From: Enterovirga sp.
GTDB taxonomy: Bacteria; Pseudomonadota; Alphaproteobacteria; Rhizobiales; Beijerinckiaceae
NCBI GenBank assembly: GCA_028290385.1
Contig: JAQGJZ010000167.1
Span: 1-5,672, forward strand
Direction of reading: 5' to 3'
Length of the DNA: 5,672 bases
The translations under genes were made by a program, and so were the position numbers. Under the pieces are notes generated by a model. The model saw only the letters and a program-made list of their open reading frames with translations. It ran no database searches and had not been told where the DNA came from. Each line of letters begins with the position of its first letter. Position 1 is the stretch's first letter. This document shows positions 1 to 5,672 of the stretch, one piece after another.

Positions 1-449
1 AGGATCGGCACCGCCATCTTGGCCGCCATGGCGATGATCAGCCCTGCCGCAGCCGCCGCCATGGCGGCCAGCGCGCGGCCGACGGCCGGCACGTCCGCAA
101 AGGCGGCGTAGAAGGCGGCGAGCACCAGCACGATCGCCACGGGAACGAGGAGAATGCCGACCACGGCCGCGATCGCACCCGACACGCCGTGGAAGCGCGC
201 CCCGATCGCGACGGCGAGGTTGACGATGTTCGGCCCCGGCAGAAGCTGCCCGAGCGCGAGCGTGTCGGTGAATTCGTCGGCGGTGAGCCAGCGCCGCTGC
301 TCGACCACGACGAAGCGCGCCCAGGGCAGAACGCCGCCGAACGCGAAGGATGACACCCGGGAGAAGCCGAAGAACAGCTCCCACAGGCCGGGCCCGCGCG
401 GCGTCTCGTCCAGGGAGGCGCAATCGGGTGGCGGCGAAGAGCTGCTCAT
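1..449 (-). CDS. chrA: Chromate transporter family (CHR) protein, N-terminal part, runs off left edge
   Basis: Reading leftward from the ATG at 449-447 the frame stays open for 149 codons to the window edge, so the C-terminus is missing. After a short polar N-terminus (residues 1-20) comes the CHR-family pattern: an amphipathic start LWELFFGFSR (22-31), an FGG motif at 37-39, a basic loop VEQRRWL (49-55), and LGQLLPGPN (66-74), where PGPN is the family hallmark. Two or more hydrophobic helices follow (about 92-117 and 125-147). Family members are inner-membrane proteins; characterised ones export chromate, but many paralogues have no proven substrate. The visible part cannot show whether this is a short single-domain (about 180-200 residue) or long two-domain (about 400 residue) form; the PGPN-N-LAVAIG style suggests the short form. 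The start lies 38 nt after the DMT transporter stop, on the same strand, with no clear Shine-Dalgarno sequence. No other start is evident in that gap. Confidence 0.85.
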   Translation of the reverse strand, partial: MSSSSPPPDCASLDETPRGPGLWELFFGFSRVSSFAFGGVLPWARFVVVEQRRWLTADEFTDTLALGQLLPGPNIVNLAVAIGARFHGVSGAIAAVVGILLVPVAIVLVLAAFYAAFADVPAVGRALAAMAAAAAGLIIAMAAKMAVPI

Positions 450-487
450 ACGGCCGTGTAGCGGCTGCCGGCCCGGCCGCGAAGCGG

Positions 488-1357
488 TCAGCGGCGCTTG
501 CGCGCGCCGACAACAGCACCGCCGAGGATGAGCGCGGCGCCGAACACGGCCCAGACCGTCGGGACCTCCGCGAAGGCGAAGAAGCCGATGACCGCCGCCC
601 AGAGCAGGGCCGTGTAGTCGAGCGGGGCGAGGCGGATGGCCTCGACCTTCGCGTAGGCCCGGGCGAGAAGGAGATGCGCGCCGGCCCCGAGCAGGCCCAC
701 GAGGCCGAGAAGAAGGGCCTCCTCCCCGGTCGGCACCCGCCAGAACCACCAGGCCGGGATGGCCAGCATCAGCGCCGGGGCGACGTTCTGGATGAGCACG
801 ATGAGCAGCAGCGGATCGCGCTGGGCGCGGGCCCGCAGCAGTACGTTCGACGCCGAGTAGGTGAGCGCGGAGAGCAGCACCGCGGCGACGCCCCACAGCG
901 ATTGTCCCGGAACCCCGCCGGCGGACGAATCCGCCCAGCCGCCATGGCTGCCGAGCATGATGACGAGCACGCCCGCGAAGCCCGCCACGATGGCGGCGAG
1001 GATTCGCAGGCTCAGGCGTTCGCCGAGCAGCAGGACCGCCAGCAACGCGGTGAAGAGCGGCGACACGAATGACAGGATCAGCGTCTCCGCGAGTGGCAGG
1101 ACCCCGAGCGCATAGAAGAAGCAGGTCGCCGTCACGACCACGAGAATGGCGCGGACGGCGTTTGCCCGGATCGTGTCCGAGCGCGGCCAGCCAGGCTGCT
1201 GCACGGCCGCGATGGCCGTCATCACGCACGAGCCGACGACGTAGCGCAGAAACGCGACCTCGATCACCGGCAGCGTCGCGACCAGGCTCTTGATCAGCGC
1301 GTCCATCACGGACAGCAGCGCGATCCCGGCGAGGCATTCGAGGATGGGGCGGTTCAC
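488..1357 (-). CDS. EamA/DMT-superfamily permease, ten predicted membrane helices
   Basis: This 289-residue inner-membrane transporter has the usual DMT length (about 280-310) and two tandem EamA domains, roughly residues 4-135 and 153-284, with about ten hydrophobic segments. The first domain shows the classic end-of-domain pattern LAETLILSFVSPLFTALLAV (89-108), LGERLS (111-116) and GFAGVLVIMLG (126-136). The second repeats it more loosely as IRLAPLDYTALLWAA (241-255) and FGAALILGG (272-280). A basic tail, ARKRR, ends the protein. The frame is open upstream to 1492, but that would overlap the preceding isomerase gene. I chose the GTG at 1357-1355 because a GGGGGAGGGG purine run sits 2-4 nt before it and the first helix begins directly after. 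An ATG eight codons earlier (1381-1379) has no such site. Substrate cannot be told from sequence: relatives carry amino acids, S-adenosylmethionine, riboflavin or other metabolites. It follows the isomerase by 73 nt on the same strand. Confidence 0.88.
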   Translation of the reverse strand: MNRPILECLAGIALLSVMDALIKSLVATLPVIEVAFLRYVVGSCVMTAIAAVQQPGWPRSDTIRANAVRAILVVVTATCFFYALGVLPLAETLILSFVSPLFTALLAVLLLGERLSLRILAAIVAGFAGVLVIMLGSHGGWADSSAGGVPGQSLWGVAAVLLSALTYSASNVLLRARAQRDPLLLIVLIQNVAPALMLAIPAWWFWRVPTGEEALLLGLVGLLGAGAHLLLARAYAKVEAIRLAPLDYTALLWAAVIGFFAFAEVPTVWAVFGAALILGGAVVGARKRR

Positions 1358-1430
1358 GGCCCCTCCCCCGGGCGCCGGCATCGGCAGGCGGGTGCCGCGG
1401 CGGCGGCCATGCTCGGCGTGGCCGGCGGCG

Positions 1431-2450
1431 CTACGCCACGCCGGCGCGCAGCAGGTCGTGCAGGTGCAGGATGCCGGCCGGCCGGCGGCCATCGACGACG
1501 AACAAGGCCATGATGCGCATGCGGTTCATCATCTCGAGCGCCGAACTCGCCAGGAATTTCGGCCCAACCGTGATCGGGTCCGGGGTCATGACGGCGTCGA
1601 CCGTCTGCGCCAGCAGCACGTCGCTCATGTGACGGCGCAGGTCGCCGTCGGTCACGATGCCGACGAGCTTGCCGTCCGCATCCACCACGCCGACGCAGCC
1701 GAAGCGCTTGCCGGCGATCACCAGCAGCACGTCGGACATGCCGGTCCCGGTCCGCACCAGCGGGATCTCGTCCCCGCTATGCATGATCTGGTCGACGCTC
1801 TTCAGCCGCGCCGCGAGCGTACCGCCCGGATGGAACACCTCGAAGTCGCTGGCCGTGAAGCCGCGGCTGTCGAGAAGCGCCATGGCCAGGGCGTCGCCGA
1901 TCGCGAGCTGCATCACGCTCGACGTCGTCGGCGCGAGGTCGTGCGGGCAGGCCTCCTTCACGCGCGGCAGCGCGAGCACGATGTCGGCCGCCTGGCCGAG
2001 CGTGCTGCCGGGCCGCGAGGTGACCGCGATCAGCCCGACGGAGAAGCGGCGGGAGTACTCGGTGAGGTCGCCGAGTTCGGCCGTCTCGCCCGACCAGGAC
2101 AGCGCCAGGATCACGTCGTCGGAGGTGATCACCCCGAGATCGCCGTGGCTCGCCTCGGTCGCGTGCACGAAATAGGCCGGCGTGCCCGTGGAAGCGAGCG
2201 TGGCCGCGATCTTGCGGCCGATGTGTCCGCTCTTGCCGATACCCGACACGATCACCCGGCCGGTGGTCCGGCGGATCAGGGCAACGGCGGCATCGAAGCT
2301 GGCGCCGAGCTCGCCGACGAGTGCCTCGGCCAGGGAGTGCAGCCCTGCGATCTCGAGCTGCAGGGTGCGCAGTCCGGCCGAGCGGGCGCGGGAATCGGCA
2401 TCGTCAAGGGGGGCCGTCGGCTGCACGGCCTTGTTCTCTGAGACGAGCAT
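1431..2450 (-). CDS. kdsD: Arabinose-5-phosphate isomerase (KdsD/KpsF/GutQ family), SIS plus two CBS domains
   Basis: This 339-residue cytoplasmic enzyme interconverts D-ribulose 5-phosphate and D-arabinose 5-phosphate, the first committed step towards Kdo for lipopolysaccharide. The SIS domain covers about residues 50-205, with SGIGKSGHIGRK (69-80), EASHGDLG (99-106), SWSGETAE (118-125), VKEACPHDLAPTTSS (164-178) and FHPGGTLAARL (206-216). The four residues reported as catalytically relevant in E. coli KdsD (Lys59, Glu111, Glu152, His193) align by eye with Lys73, Glu125, Glu166 and His207, so it looks active. Two CBS domains follow (about 222-275 and 283-337), with GIVTDGDLRRH (264-274), VMTPDP (287-292) and the family ending HDLLRAGVA. 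The ATG at 2450-2448 is the only in-frame ATG, with a stop 42 nt before it; its Shine-Dalgarno is weak. Paralogues serving capsule or sugar-alcohol metabolism (KpsF, GutQ) share this architecture. No other Kdo or LPS gene is visible, so the physiological branch is inferred. Confidence 0.93.
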   Translation of the reverse strand: MLVSENKAVQPTAPLDDADSRARSAGLRTLQLEIAGLHSLAEALVGELGASFDAAVALIRRTTGRVIVSGIGKSGHIGRKIAATLASTGTPAYFVHATEASHGDLGVITSDDVILALSWSGETAELGDLTEYSRRFSVGLIAVTSRPGSTLGQAADIVLALPRVKEACPHDLAPTTSSVMQLAIGDALAMALLDSRGFTASDFEVFHPGGTLAARLKSVDQIMHSGDEIPLVRTGTGMSDVLLVIAGKRFGCVGVVDADGKLVGIVTDGDLRRHMSDVLLAQTVDAVMTPDPITVGPKFLASSALEMMNRMRIMALFVVDGRRPAGILHLHDLLRAGVA

Positions 2451-2481
2451 GAAGCGTTCGGCGATCTCGTGGTAAGCGCGC

Positions 2482-2510
2482 CTTAGACCCCAGGCTCATG
2501 GCTGAAACAA
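2482..2510 (-). promoter_or_regulatory. Possible sigma-70-type promoter for the isomerase gene
   Basis: On the minus strand a TTGTTT box (2510-2505) and a TCTAAG box (2487-2482) are separated by exactly 17 nt. They match 4 of 6 bases each of the TTGACA and TATAAT consensus. Transcription would begin near 2475, about 25 nt before the isomerase ATG. It lies just after a GC-rich hairpin that may end the upstream gene. The call rests on consensus matching alone. Confidence 0.3.
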
Positions 2511-2514
2511 GTCC

Positions 2515-2537
2515 CGCCCCCGACGGGGCCGGGGGCG
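2515..2537 (-). terminator. GC-rich hairpin after the small membrane-protein gene
   Basis: An 8-bp perfect inverted repeat, CGCCCCCG (2515-2522) and CGGGGGCG (2530-2537), encloses a 7-nt loop. It begins 2 nt after the stop of the 69-residue protein on the minus strand. The transcript continues into GGACTTGTTT, a weak T-rich run rather than a true T-tract. It could be a factor-independent terminator of modest strength or simply a 3'-end stabilising hairpin. Confidence 0.4.
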
Positions 2538-2538
2538 C

Positions 2539-2748
2539 TCAGCCGACCACGAGACGCGCGGCCCGCACAAGGCACCAGGCCAGGAAGCCGAGCCAGAGCG
2601 CCGTGCCCGCGACACCGCCGGCGAGGGCGGCGAGGCCGGCGAAAGCCCGGATGCGACGCTGGCTGTCCGGCGCACGGAAGCCGTGGAGGTTGGCCCGCCC
2701 GTCCAGTTTCGGGACGGGGGCGGTGAACCGATTCTCGATCTGAAGCAT
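2539..2748 (-). CDS. Small hypothetical single-pass membrane protein, 69 residues
   Basis: I do not recognise a family. The protein has a polar N-terminal stretch (residues 1-34, including NRFTAPVPKLDG) and then one strongly hydrophobic segment, FAGLAALAGGVAGTALWLGF (36-55), extended by LAWCLV (56-61). Arginines flank the segment on both sides (31, 32, 34 and 62, 65). It resembles a membrane anchor or small regulatory membrane peptide. Two things favour it over the overlapping frames: a GAGG Shine-Dalgarno 5 nt before the ATG at 2748-2746 (GAGGCAAAGATG), and a coherent membrane helix where the other frames give Arg/Pro-rich low-complexity translations. A GC hairpin follows its stop. It lies 128 nt after the HD-GYP regulator on the same strand, so it could be cotranscribed or separate. 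Function is unknown. Confidence 0.6.
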   Translation of the reverse strand: MLQIENRFTAPVPKLDGRANLHGFRAPDSQRRIRAFAGLAALAGGVAGTALWLGFLAWCLVRAARLVVG

Positions 2749-2864
2749 CTTTGCCTCGATACACGACGCGGCGCCCCGGCGGGGGCCTTGTCATCCATCA
2801 AGGGTGCAAAGACCGGGCGAGCGCAGGTGCCTCGCCGTTCGGGCATCAATCGGCCGTGAGCGGG

Positions 2865-2876
2865 CGCCGATCGGCG
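2865..2876. repeat. Perfect 12-bp palindrome directly after the HD-GYP gene stop
   Basis: CGCCGATCGGCG is its own reverse complement and abuts the stop codon of the HD-GYP gene (TGA at 2879-2877 on the minus strand). As RNA it could fold only into a short 4-bp stem with a GATC loop and has no T-tract, so it is a poor terminator. It may be chance in GC-rich DNA. Confidence 0.3.
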
Positions 2877-3929
2877 TCAGGCAGCCTGGGCGGCGCCGAA
2901 TTGCCCGCCCATGATCCGCAGCACCTCGGGCCAGGCCGCCATGAAGGCCTCGACGCATGCCGGATCGAACTGGGTGCCGGCGTTTTCGACGAGGTACTTG
3001 CGCGCATCCTCGACCGGCCACGCCCGCTTGTAGGGCCGCGCCGTTGTCAGCGCGTCGAACACGTCCGCGACCCCGACGATGCGCCCGCCGAGCGGGATCT
3101 GCGTGCCGGCCAGGCCCTTGGGGTAGCCGTGCCCGTCCCAGCGCTCGTGATGGCTGGCGGCGATCTCGGCGGCGAGCTGAACCAGATCGGACGAGCTTCC
3201 CTTGAGGATGTCGTAGCCGCGTTCGGCGTGGAGCGAGATGATGGTGCGCTCCTCGGGCGTCAGCGGCCCCTCCTTCAGGAGGATGGCGTCCGGCACCGCG
3301 ATCTTGCCGATGTCGTGCATGGTGGAGGCGAGCGCGAGCTGCCGGCACCATTCGGCGCCGCAGCCGAGGCGTTCGGCCATCAGCCGGGCATAGGTCGCGA
3401 CGCGCCAAACATGCTCGCCGGTATCCGTGTCGCGGTGCTCGACGGCGCGGACGAGGCGCTCGACGAGGTCCTGCTCGCGCGCCTCGATCACTGCGACGGC
3501 CTTGCGCACCTCGCGGTCGAGCCAGGCCGCGCGGTCGGATTCCGCGAGCCGGGCGGTGTTCAGCGCCAGGAGATTGCCGGCCCGCGCCCGGATCTCGAAC
3601 GGGTCGAAAGGCCGGCTGATGAAATCCGTCGCGCCCGCCTCCAGCGCCTCGCGCCGAAGCGTTCGCTGGTCATTGGCCGTGACCATGATGATGGGCACGT
3701 GCTCGAAGCCCGGAATCGCCCGGGCCGCCCGGATAAACCCGATGCCGTTCAAGCGCGGCATGTCGAAATCCGTGATCGCGAGCCCGATCTCGGCAGCCTT
3801 GTCACGCAGGTGGGCGAGCGCCTCCTCCGGCGACGTGAACGCGACCGGTCGGCAATCGGGGAGGCCGCGCAGCGCCTCCACCATCAGCACGTTGTTCAGC
3901 TCGATGTCGTCGAGAACGAGGACCTGCAT
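2877..3929 (-). CDS. Response regulator with HD-GYP output domain (RpfG-like cyclic-di-GMP phosphodiesterase)
   Basis: This 350-residue cytoplasmic protein is predicted to hydrolyse cyclic-di-GMP under phosphorylation control. The receiver domain (1-120) has acidic Asp7/Asp8, a phosphoacceptor Asp54 in TDFDMP, and Thr84 in MVTAN. However, the usually invariant Lys is Arg106 (ISRPFDP). A helical linker (about 125-160) joins it to the HD-GYP domain (about 160-345). The metal-binding and signature residues are intact: GEH (171-173), HDIGK (205-209), His234 in LHAERG, HHERWDGHGYP (260-270) and ADVFDAL (288-294). An active phosphodiesterase is therefore expected. The ATG at 3929-3927 starts exactly at the first receiver strand (MQVLVLDD), and an in-frame TGA 6 nt before it (3938-3936) rules out a longer product. 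The Shine-Dalgarno is poor. It is divergent from a sensor kinase 164 nt away, its likely partner; this is inferred from position. Confidence 0.93.
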   Translation of the reverse strand: MQVLVLDDIELNNVLMVEALRGLPDCRPVAFTSPEEALAHLRDKAAEIGLAITDFDMPRLNGIGFIRAARAIPGFEHVPIIMVTANDQRTLRREALEAGATDFISRPFDPFEIRARAGNLLALNTARLAESDRAAWLDREVRKAVAVIEAREQDLVERLVRAVEHRDTDTGEHVWRVATYARLMAERLGCGAEWCRQLALASTMHDIGKIAVPDAILLKEGPLTPEERTIISLHAERGYDILKGSSSDLVQLAAEIAASHHERWDGHGYPKGLAGTQIPLGGRIVGVADVFDALTTARPYKRAWPVEDARKYLVENAGTQFDPACVEAFMAAWPEVLRIMGGQFGAAQAA

Positions 3930-4093
3930 CTCGGATCAGCCCGCGAAGCACAGAGAAGGGCCACTGGAGCCCCAGCCCGGGAGCAAAGACCATAAGCGCG
4001 CCGAGAACATGGCAGCTCTCTTAAGACATTGGCTCCTACAATCGTCGCAGGGCTTTAAGCAATCGTTCCCATCAACCGCGCGGGCGCTCGATT
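3930..4093. promoter_or_regulatory. Divergent intergenic region between HD-GYP regulator and sensor kinase
   Basis: These 164 bases separate two divergent genes and must hold both promoters unless these lie inside the coding regions. The stretch from about 4015 to 4075 is clearly richer in A and T than the flanking genes, with short palindromic or near-palindromic elements such as CTTAAG (4020-4025) and GCTTTAAGC (4052-4060). No clear operator pair or complete promoter is recognisable on the minus strand. Confidence 0.5.
4037..4042 (+). promoter_or_regulatory. Possible -10 element for the sensor kinase gene
   Basis: TACAAT matches the TATAAT consensus at 5 of 6 positions and lies in the AT-richer part of the divergent region. 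It would place the transcript start near 4049, about 45 nt before the proposed TTG start. No good -35 hexamer is found 16-18 nt upstream, so an activator-dependent promoter or a chance match is possible. Confidence 0.25.
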
Positions 4094-5672
4094 TTGGAAC
4101 CGACGTCAAACGCCAATGCAGGCGCCCGCTCCTCGATTACCCGAAAACTTGGACGGCTCGTCGCGATTGCGATCAGCGCGGCCATGCTGGTCGTCACTGC
4201 GGCTATGCTCTGGCTGCAGGTAACGGGCTATCGCGAGACAAAGCTCGAAACCCTGCGGACAGCGGCAGGCGCATTCGCCGCCTCGGCCGGTCCGGCCATC
4301 GCACGATCCGACGCGCTCCTCGCGGCCAGCTCGCTCCGGGGCATCGGCCGCCTGAAGAACCTGACTTATGCGGCCGCCTATGACGGCGACGGCCGCCTGC
4401 TCGCCGAGATGGGCGGCGGAGTCCGGCTCTCTGTCGACCCGAAGCTCGCCGCGGGCGGCGACATCTCGATCTGGCGCCTGCTGTCGACCCGCACGCTCGA
4501 GATCGCGGTCCCGGTGGTGCAAGGGGGCGAGCCCGTGGGCTGGCTCGTCCTGGTCGCCGATACGATCGACCTTCCGGGGCGCCTTCTCACCGTGGTGATG
4601 ACCGTCGGGGCGGGTGGCCTCGTCGCGCTCGGCATCGGGCTCATGATCGCGTCCCGGCTGCAGCGCTCGATCACGCGCCCGCTGATCGCCCTCTCCCGCA
4701 CGATGAGCGGGGTGCAGGCGGACCACGATTACACGGCGGCGGCCGAGATCGAGTCGGATGACGAGGTCGGACAGCTCGCCGAAAGCTTCAACGGCATGTT
4801 GCGCGAAATCCGCGAGCGGGATCACAGGCTGGCGCTGCATCGCGAGCAACTGGAACAAGAGGTCGAGGAGCGTACGGGCGAGTTGAAGCTCGCCAAGGAG
4901 GACGCGGAAGCGGCCAATGTCGCCAAGTCCGAGTTCCTGGCCACCATGAGCCACGAGATCCGCACGCCGATGAACGGCATGATGGTGATGGCCGAGCTCC
5001 TCGCCGGTGCCGAGCTGCCCCAGCGCCAGCGACGCTATGCCGAGGTCATCGCACGCTCGGGCCAGAGCCTGCTCGCGATCATCAACGACATCCTCGATCT
5101 GTCGAAGATCGAATCCGGCAAGCTGACCCTTGAGGAGATCGCGTATTCCCCGGCCGAGATCGTGGACACGGTGGTGACGCTGTTTGCGGAGCGGGCGGCC
5201 ACCAAGGGCCTGGACATCGCGGCCTATGTCGCACCCGGGGTACCGGCGGAGCTGGTCGGCGACCCGGTCCGGGTCACGCAGGTGCTCAGCAACCTCGTCA
5301 ACAACGCCCTGAAATTCGCCGAAACGGGCCATGTCTCGCTCCGGGTCGAGCATCGCGGCGGCAAGGTCCGCTTCCTCGTTGCGGATACCGGGATCGGCAT
5401 CCCCGAGGACAAGCTCGGGACGATCTTCCAGGCCTTCTCCCAGGCCGACCAGACCACAACCCGCCGCTTCGGCGGAACCGGGCTCGGCCTCTCGATCTCC
5501 AAGCGGCTGATCGATGCGATGAACGGCGAGATCGGCGTCGCCAGCGTCGAAGGCGAGGGCTCGGAATTCTTCTTGGACCTGCCAGCGCCCGTTGCGGCAG
5601 CCTCGCCGGCGGCGCCGCAGCAGGAGCTGCCCGTTCTCCTGCTGCTTGGGGGCCATGCGTCCCTGTACAACT
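4094..5672 (+). CDS. Membrane-bound hybrid-type sensor histidine kinase, C-terminus beyond right edge
   Basis: The frame is open from 4025 to the window end; counting from the TTG at 4094, 526 residues are visible. Order: cytoplasmic N-terminus (1-21), membrane helix 1 (about 22-41), extracytoplasmic region (about 43-163), helix 2 (about 164-186), HAMP (about 187-240, [15 protein letters not shown]), coiled coil (about 245-277), HisKA with phospho-acceptor His287 in [11 protein letters not shown], and HATPase_c. The HATPase has an N box [10 protein letters not shown] (399-408), G1 DTGIGIP (431-437), F box IFQAFSQAD and G2 FGGTGLGLS (459-467). It should autophosphorylate in response to an external signal. 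The visible end (about 512-526) enters a further domain starting LPVLLLLGG, probably a receiver. The extracytoplasmic part ([11 protein letters not shown], then a [18 protein letters not shown] strand) resembles CHASE8-type sensors; this is inference. No ATG or GTG occurs in frame before 4184, which would cut helix 1, so TTG is preferred despite lacking a Shine-Dalgarno. Confidence 0.9.
   Translation, partial: MEPTSNANAGARSSITRKLGRLVAIAISAAMLVVTAAMLWLQVTGYRETKLETLRTAAGAFAASAGPAIARSDALLAASSLRGIGRLKNLTYAAAYDGDGRLLAEMGGGVRLSVDPKLAAGGDISIWRLLSTRTLEIAVPVVQGGEPVGWLVLVADTIDLPGRLLTVVMTVGAGGLVALGIGLMIASRLQRSITRPLIALSRTMSGVQADHDYTAAAEIESDDEVGQLAESFNGMLREIRERDHRLALHREQLEQEVEERTGELKLAKEDAEAANVAKSEFLATMSHEIRTPMNGMMVMAELLAGAELPQRQRRYAEVIARSGQSLLAIINDILDLSKIESGKLTLEEIAYSPAEIVDTVVTLFAERAATKGLDIAAYVAPGVPAELVGDPVRVTQVLSNLVNNALKFAETGHVSLRVEHRGGKVRFLVADTGIGIPEDKLGTIFQAFSQADQTTTRRFGGTGLGLSISKRLIDAMNGEIGVASVEGEGSEFFLDLPAPVAAASPAAPQQELPVLLLLGGHASLYN

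Noticed and set aside
350..1072. 240-codon plus-strand frame opposite the DMT transporter
   Set aside because: The translation is highly charged and repetitive, and it is antisense to a clear ten-helix permease.
1358..1492. Longer N-terminus for the DMT transporter (ATG at 1492 or at 1381)
   Set aside because: The extension overlaps the isomerase gene, is Cys/Arg-rich and unlike a transporter N-terminus, and lacks a ribosome-binding site. The GTG at 1357 has a purine-rich site next to the first helix.
1290..2441. 383-codon plus-strand frame opposite the isomerase gene
   Set aside because: The minus strand encodes a complete isomerase with catalytic residues conserved; the plus frame is low-complexity Arg/His/Asp-rich shadow.
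2773..2786. GC-rich inverted repeat (GCCCC / GGGGC) upstream of the small membrane-protein gene
   Set aside because: A stem of only 5 bp with no T-tract, expected by chance at this base composition.
2483..2849. Other minus- and plus-strand frames of 81-117 codons over the small membrane-protein gene
   Set aside because: They give Arg/Pro-rich translations without a coherent feature and without a good ribosome-binding site. The 69-residue frame has both a membrane helix and a GAGG site.
2751..3995. 414-codon plus-strand frame opposite the HD-GYP gene
   Set aside because: The minus strand encodes an unmistakable receiver/HD-GYP protein; the plus-strand translation is Arg/Asp/Gly-rich with no motif.
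4040..4075. GGAAC on the minus strand (near 4065-4069) as the -35 of a general-stress EcfG-type promoter for the HD-GYP gene
   Set aside because: The expected CGTT-like -10 at 16-17 nt spacing is absent.
4116..4223. ATG at 4116 as the start of the sensor kinase
   Set aside because: It is out of frame with the kinase and ends after 35 codons at a TAA (4221-4223). A leader peptide is possible but there is no ribosome-binding site to support it.
4106..5656. 516-codon open frame on the minus strand opposite the sensor kinase
   Set aside because: It is exactly antisense to a kinase with all catalytic boxes. Its translation is rich in Arg, Asp, Gly and His with no domain pattern, as expected from GC-biased codon positions.

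Overview
The window is GC-rich (estimated by eye at roughly two thirds G+C) with heavy GC bias at third codon positions, which produces long antisense shadow reading frames. The protein types, above all a KdsD-type arabinose-5-phosphate isomerase together with two-component and HD-GYP signalling proteins, fit a Gram-negative alphaproteobacterium. The overall flavour resembles Methylobacterium-like Hyphomicrobiales. That placement is inferred from style and gene families, not from a database comparison.

Left part (1-2748, all on the minus strand, so read right to left): a small single-pass membrane protein of unknown function (2539-2748), a possible terminator and a possible promoter (about 2480-2540), an arabinose-5-phosphate isomerase with SIS and two CBS domains (1431-2450), a ten-helix EamA/DMT-type transporter starting at a GTG (488-1357), and the N-terminal 149 residues of a chromate-transporter-family (CHR) protein that runs off the left edge (1-449). 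The last three are closely spaced and co-oriented, and may be one transcript. Their known or likely roles (LPS Kdo precursor supply, small-molecule transport, anion transport) do not form an obvious single pathway.

Right part (2877-5672): a response regulator with an HD-GYP cyclic-di-GMP phosphodiesterase output domain on the minus strand (2877-3929), then a 164-bp divergent intergenic region that is visibly more AT-rich than its surroundings. Next is a membrane-bound hybrid-type sensor histidine kinase on the plus strand (4094 to beyond the right edge). The kinase has two membrane segments, an extracytoplasmic sensor region, HAMP, HisKA and HATPase domains, and the start of a further C-terminal domain. 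The divergent kinase and HD-GYP regulator are the natural candidates for a signalling pair that would convert an external cue into a change in cyclic-di-GMP level. Both have details worth checking: Arg replaces the invariant receiver Lys in the regulator, and the kinase has only a TTG as a plausible start for a full first membrane helix. The kinase's C-terminal extension also begins like a receiver without the acidic pair.

No rRNA, tRNA, insertion sequence, CRISPR array or phage gene was seen. No gene-free stretch exceeds 300 bases. I found no convincing evidence of a wholly new system; the kinase/HD-GYP locus is the most interesting part.
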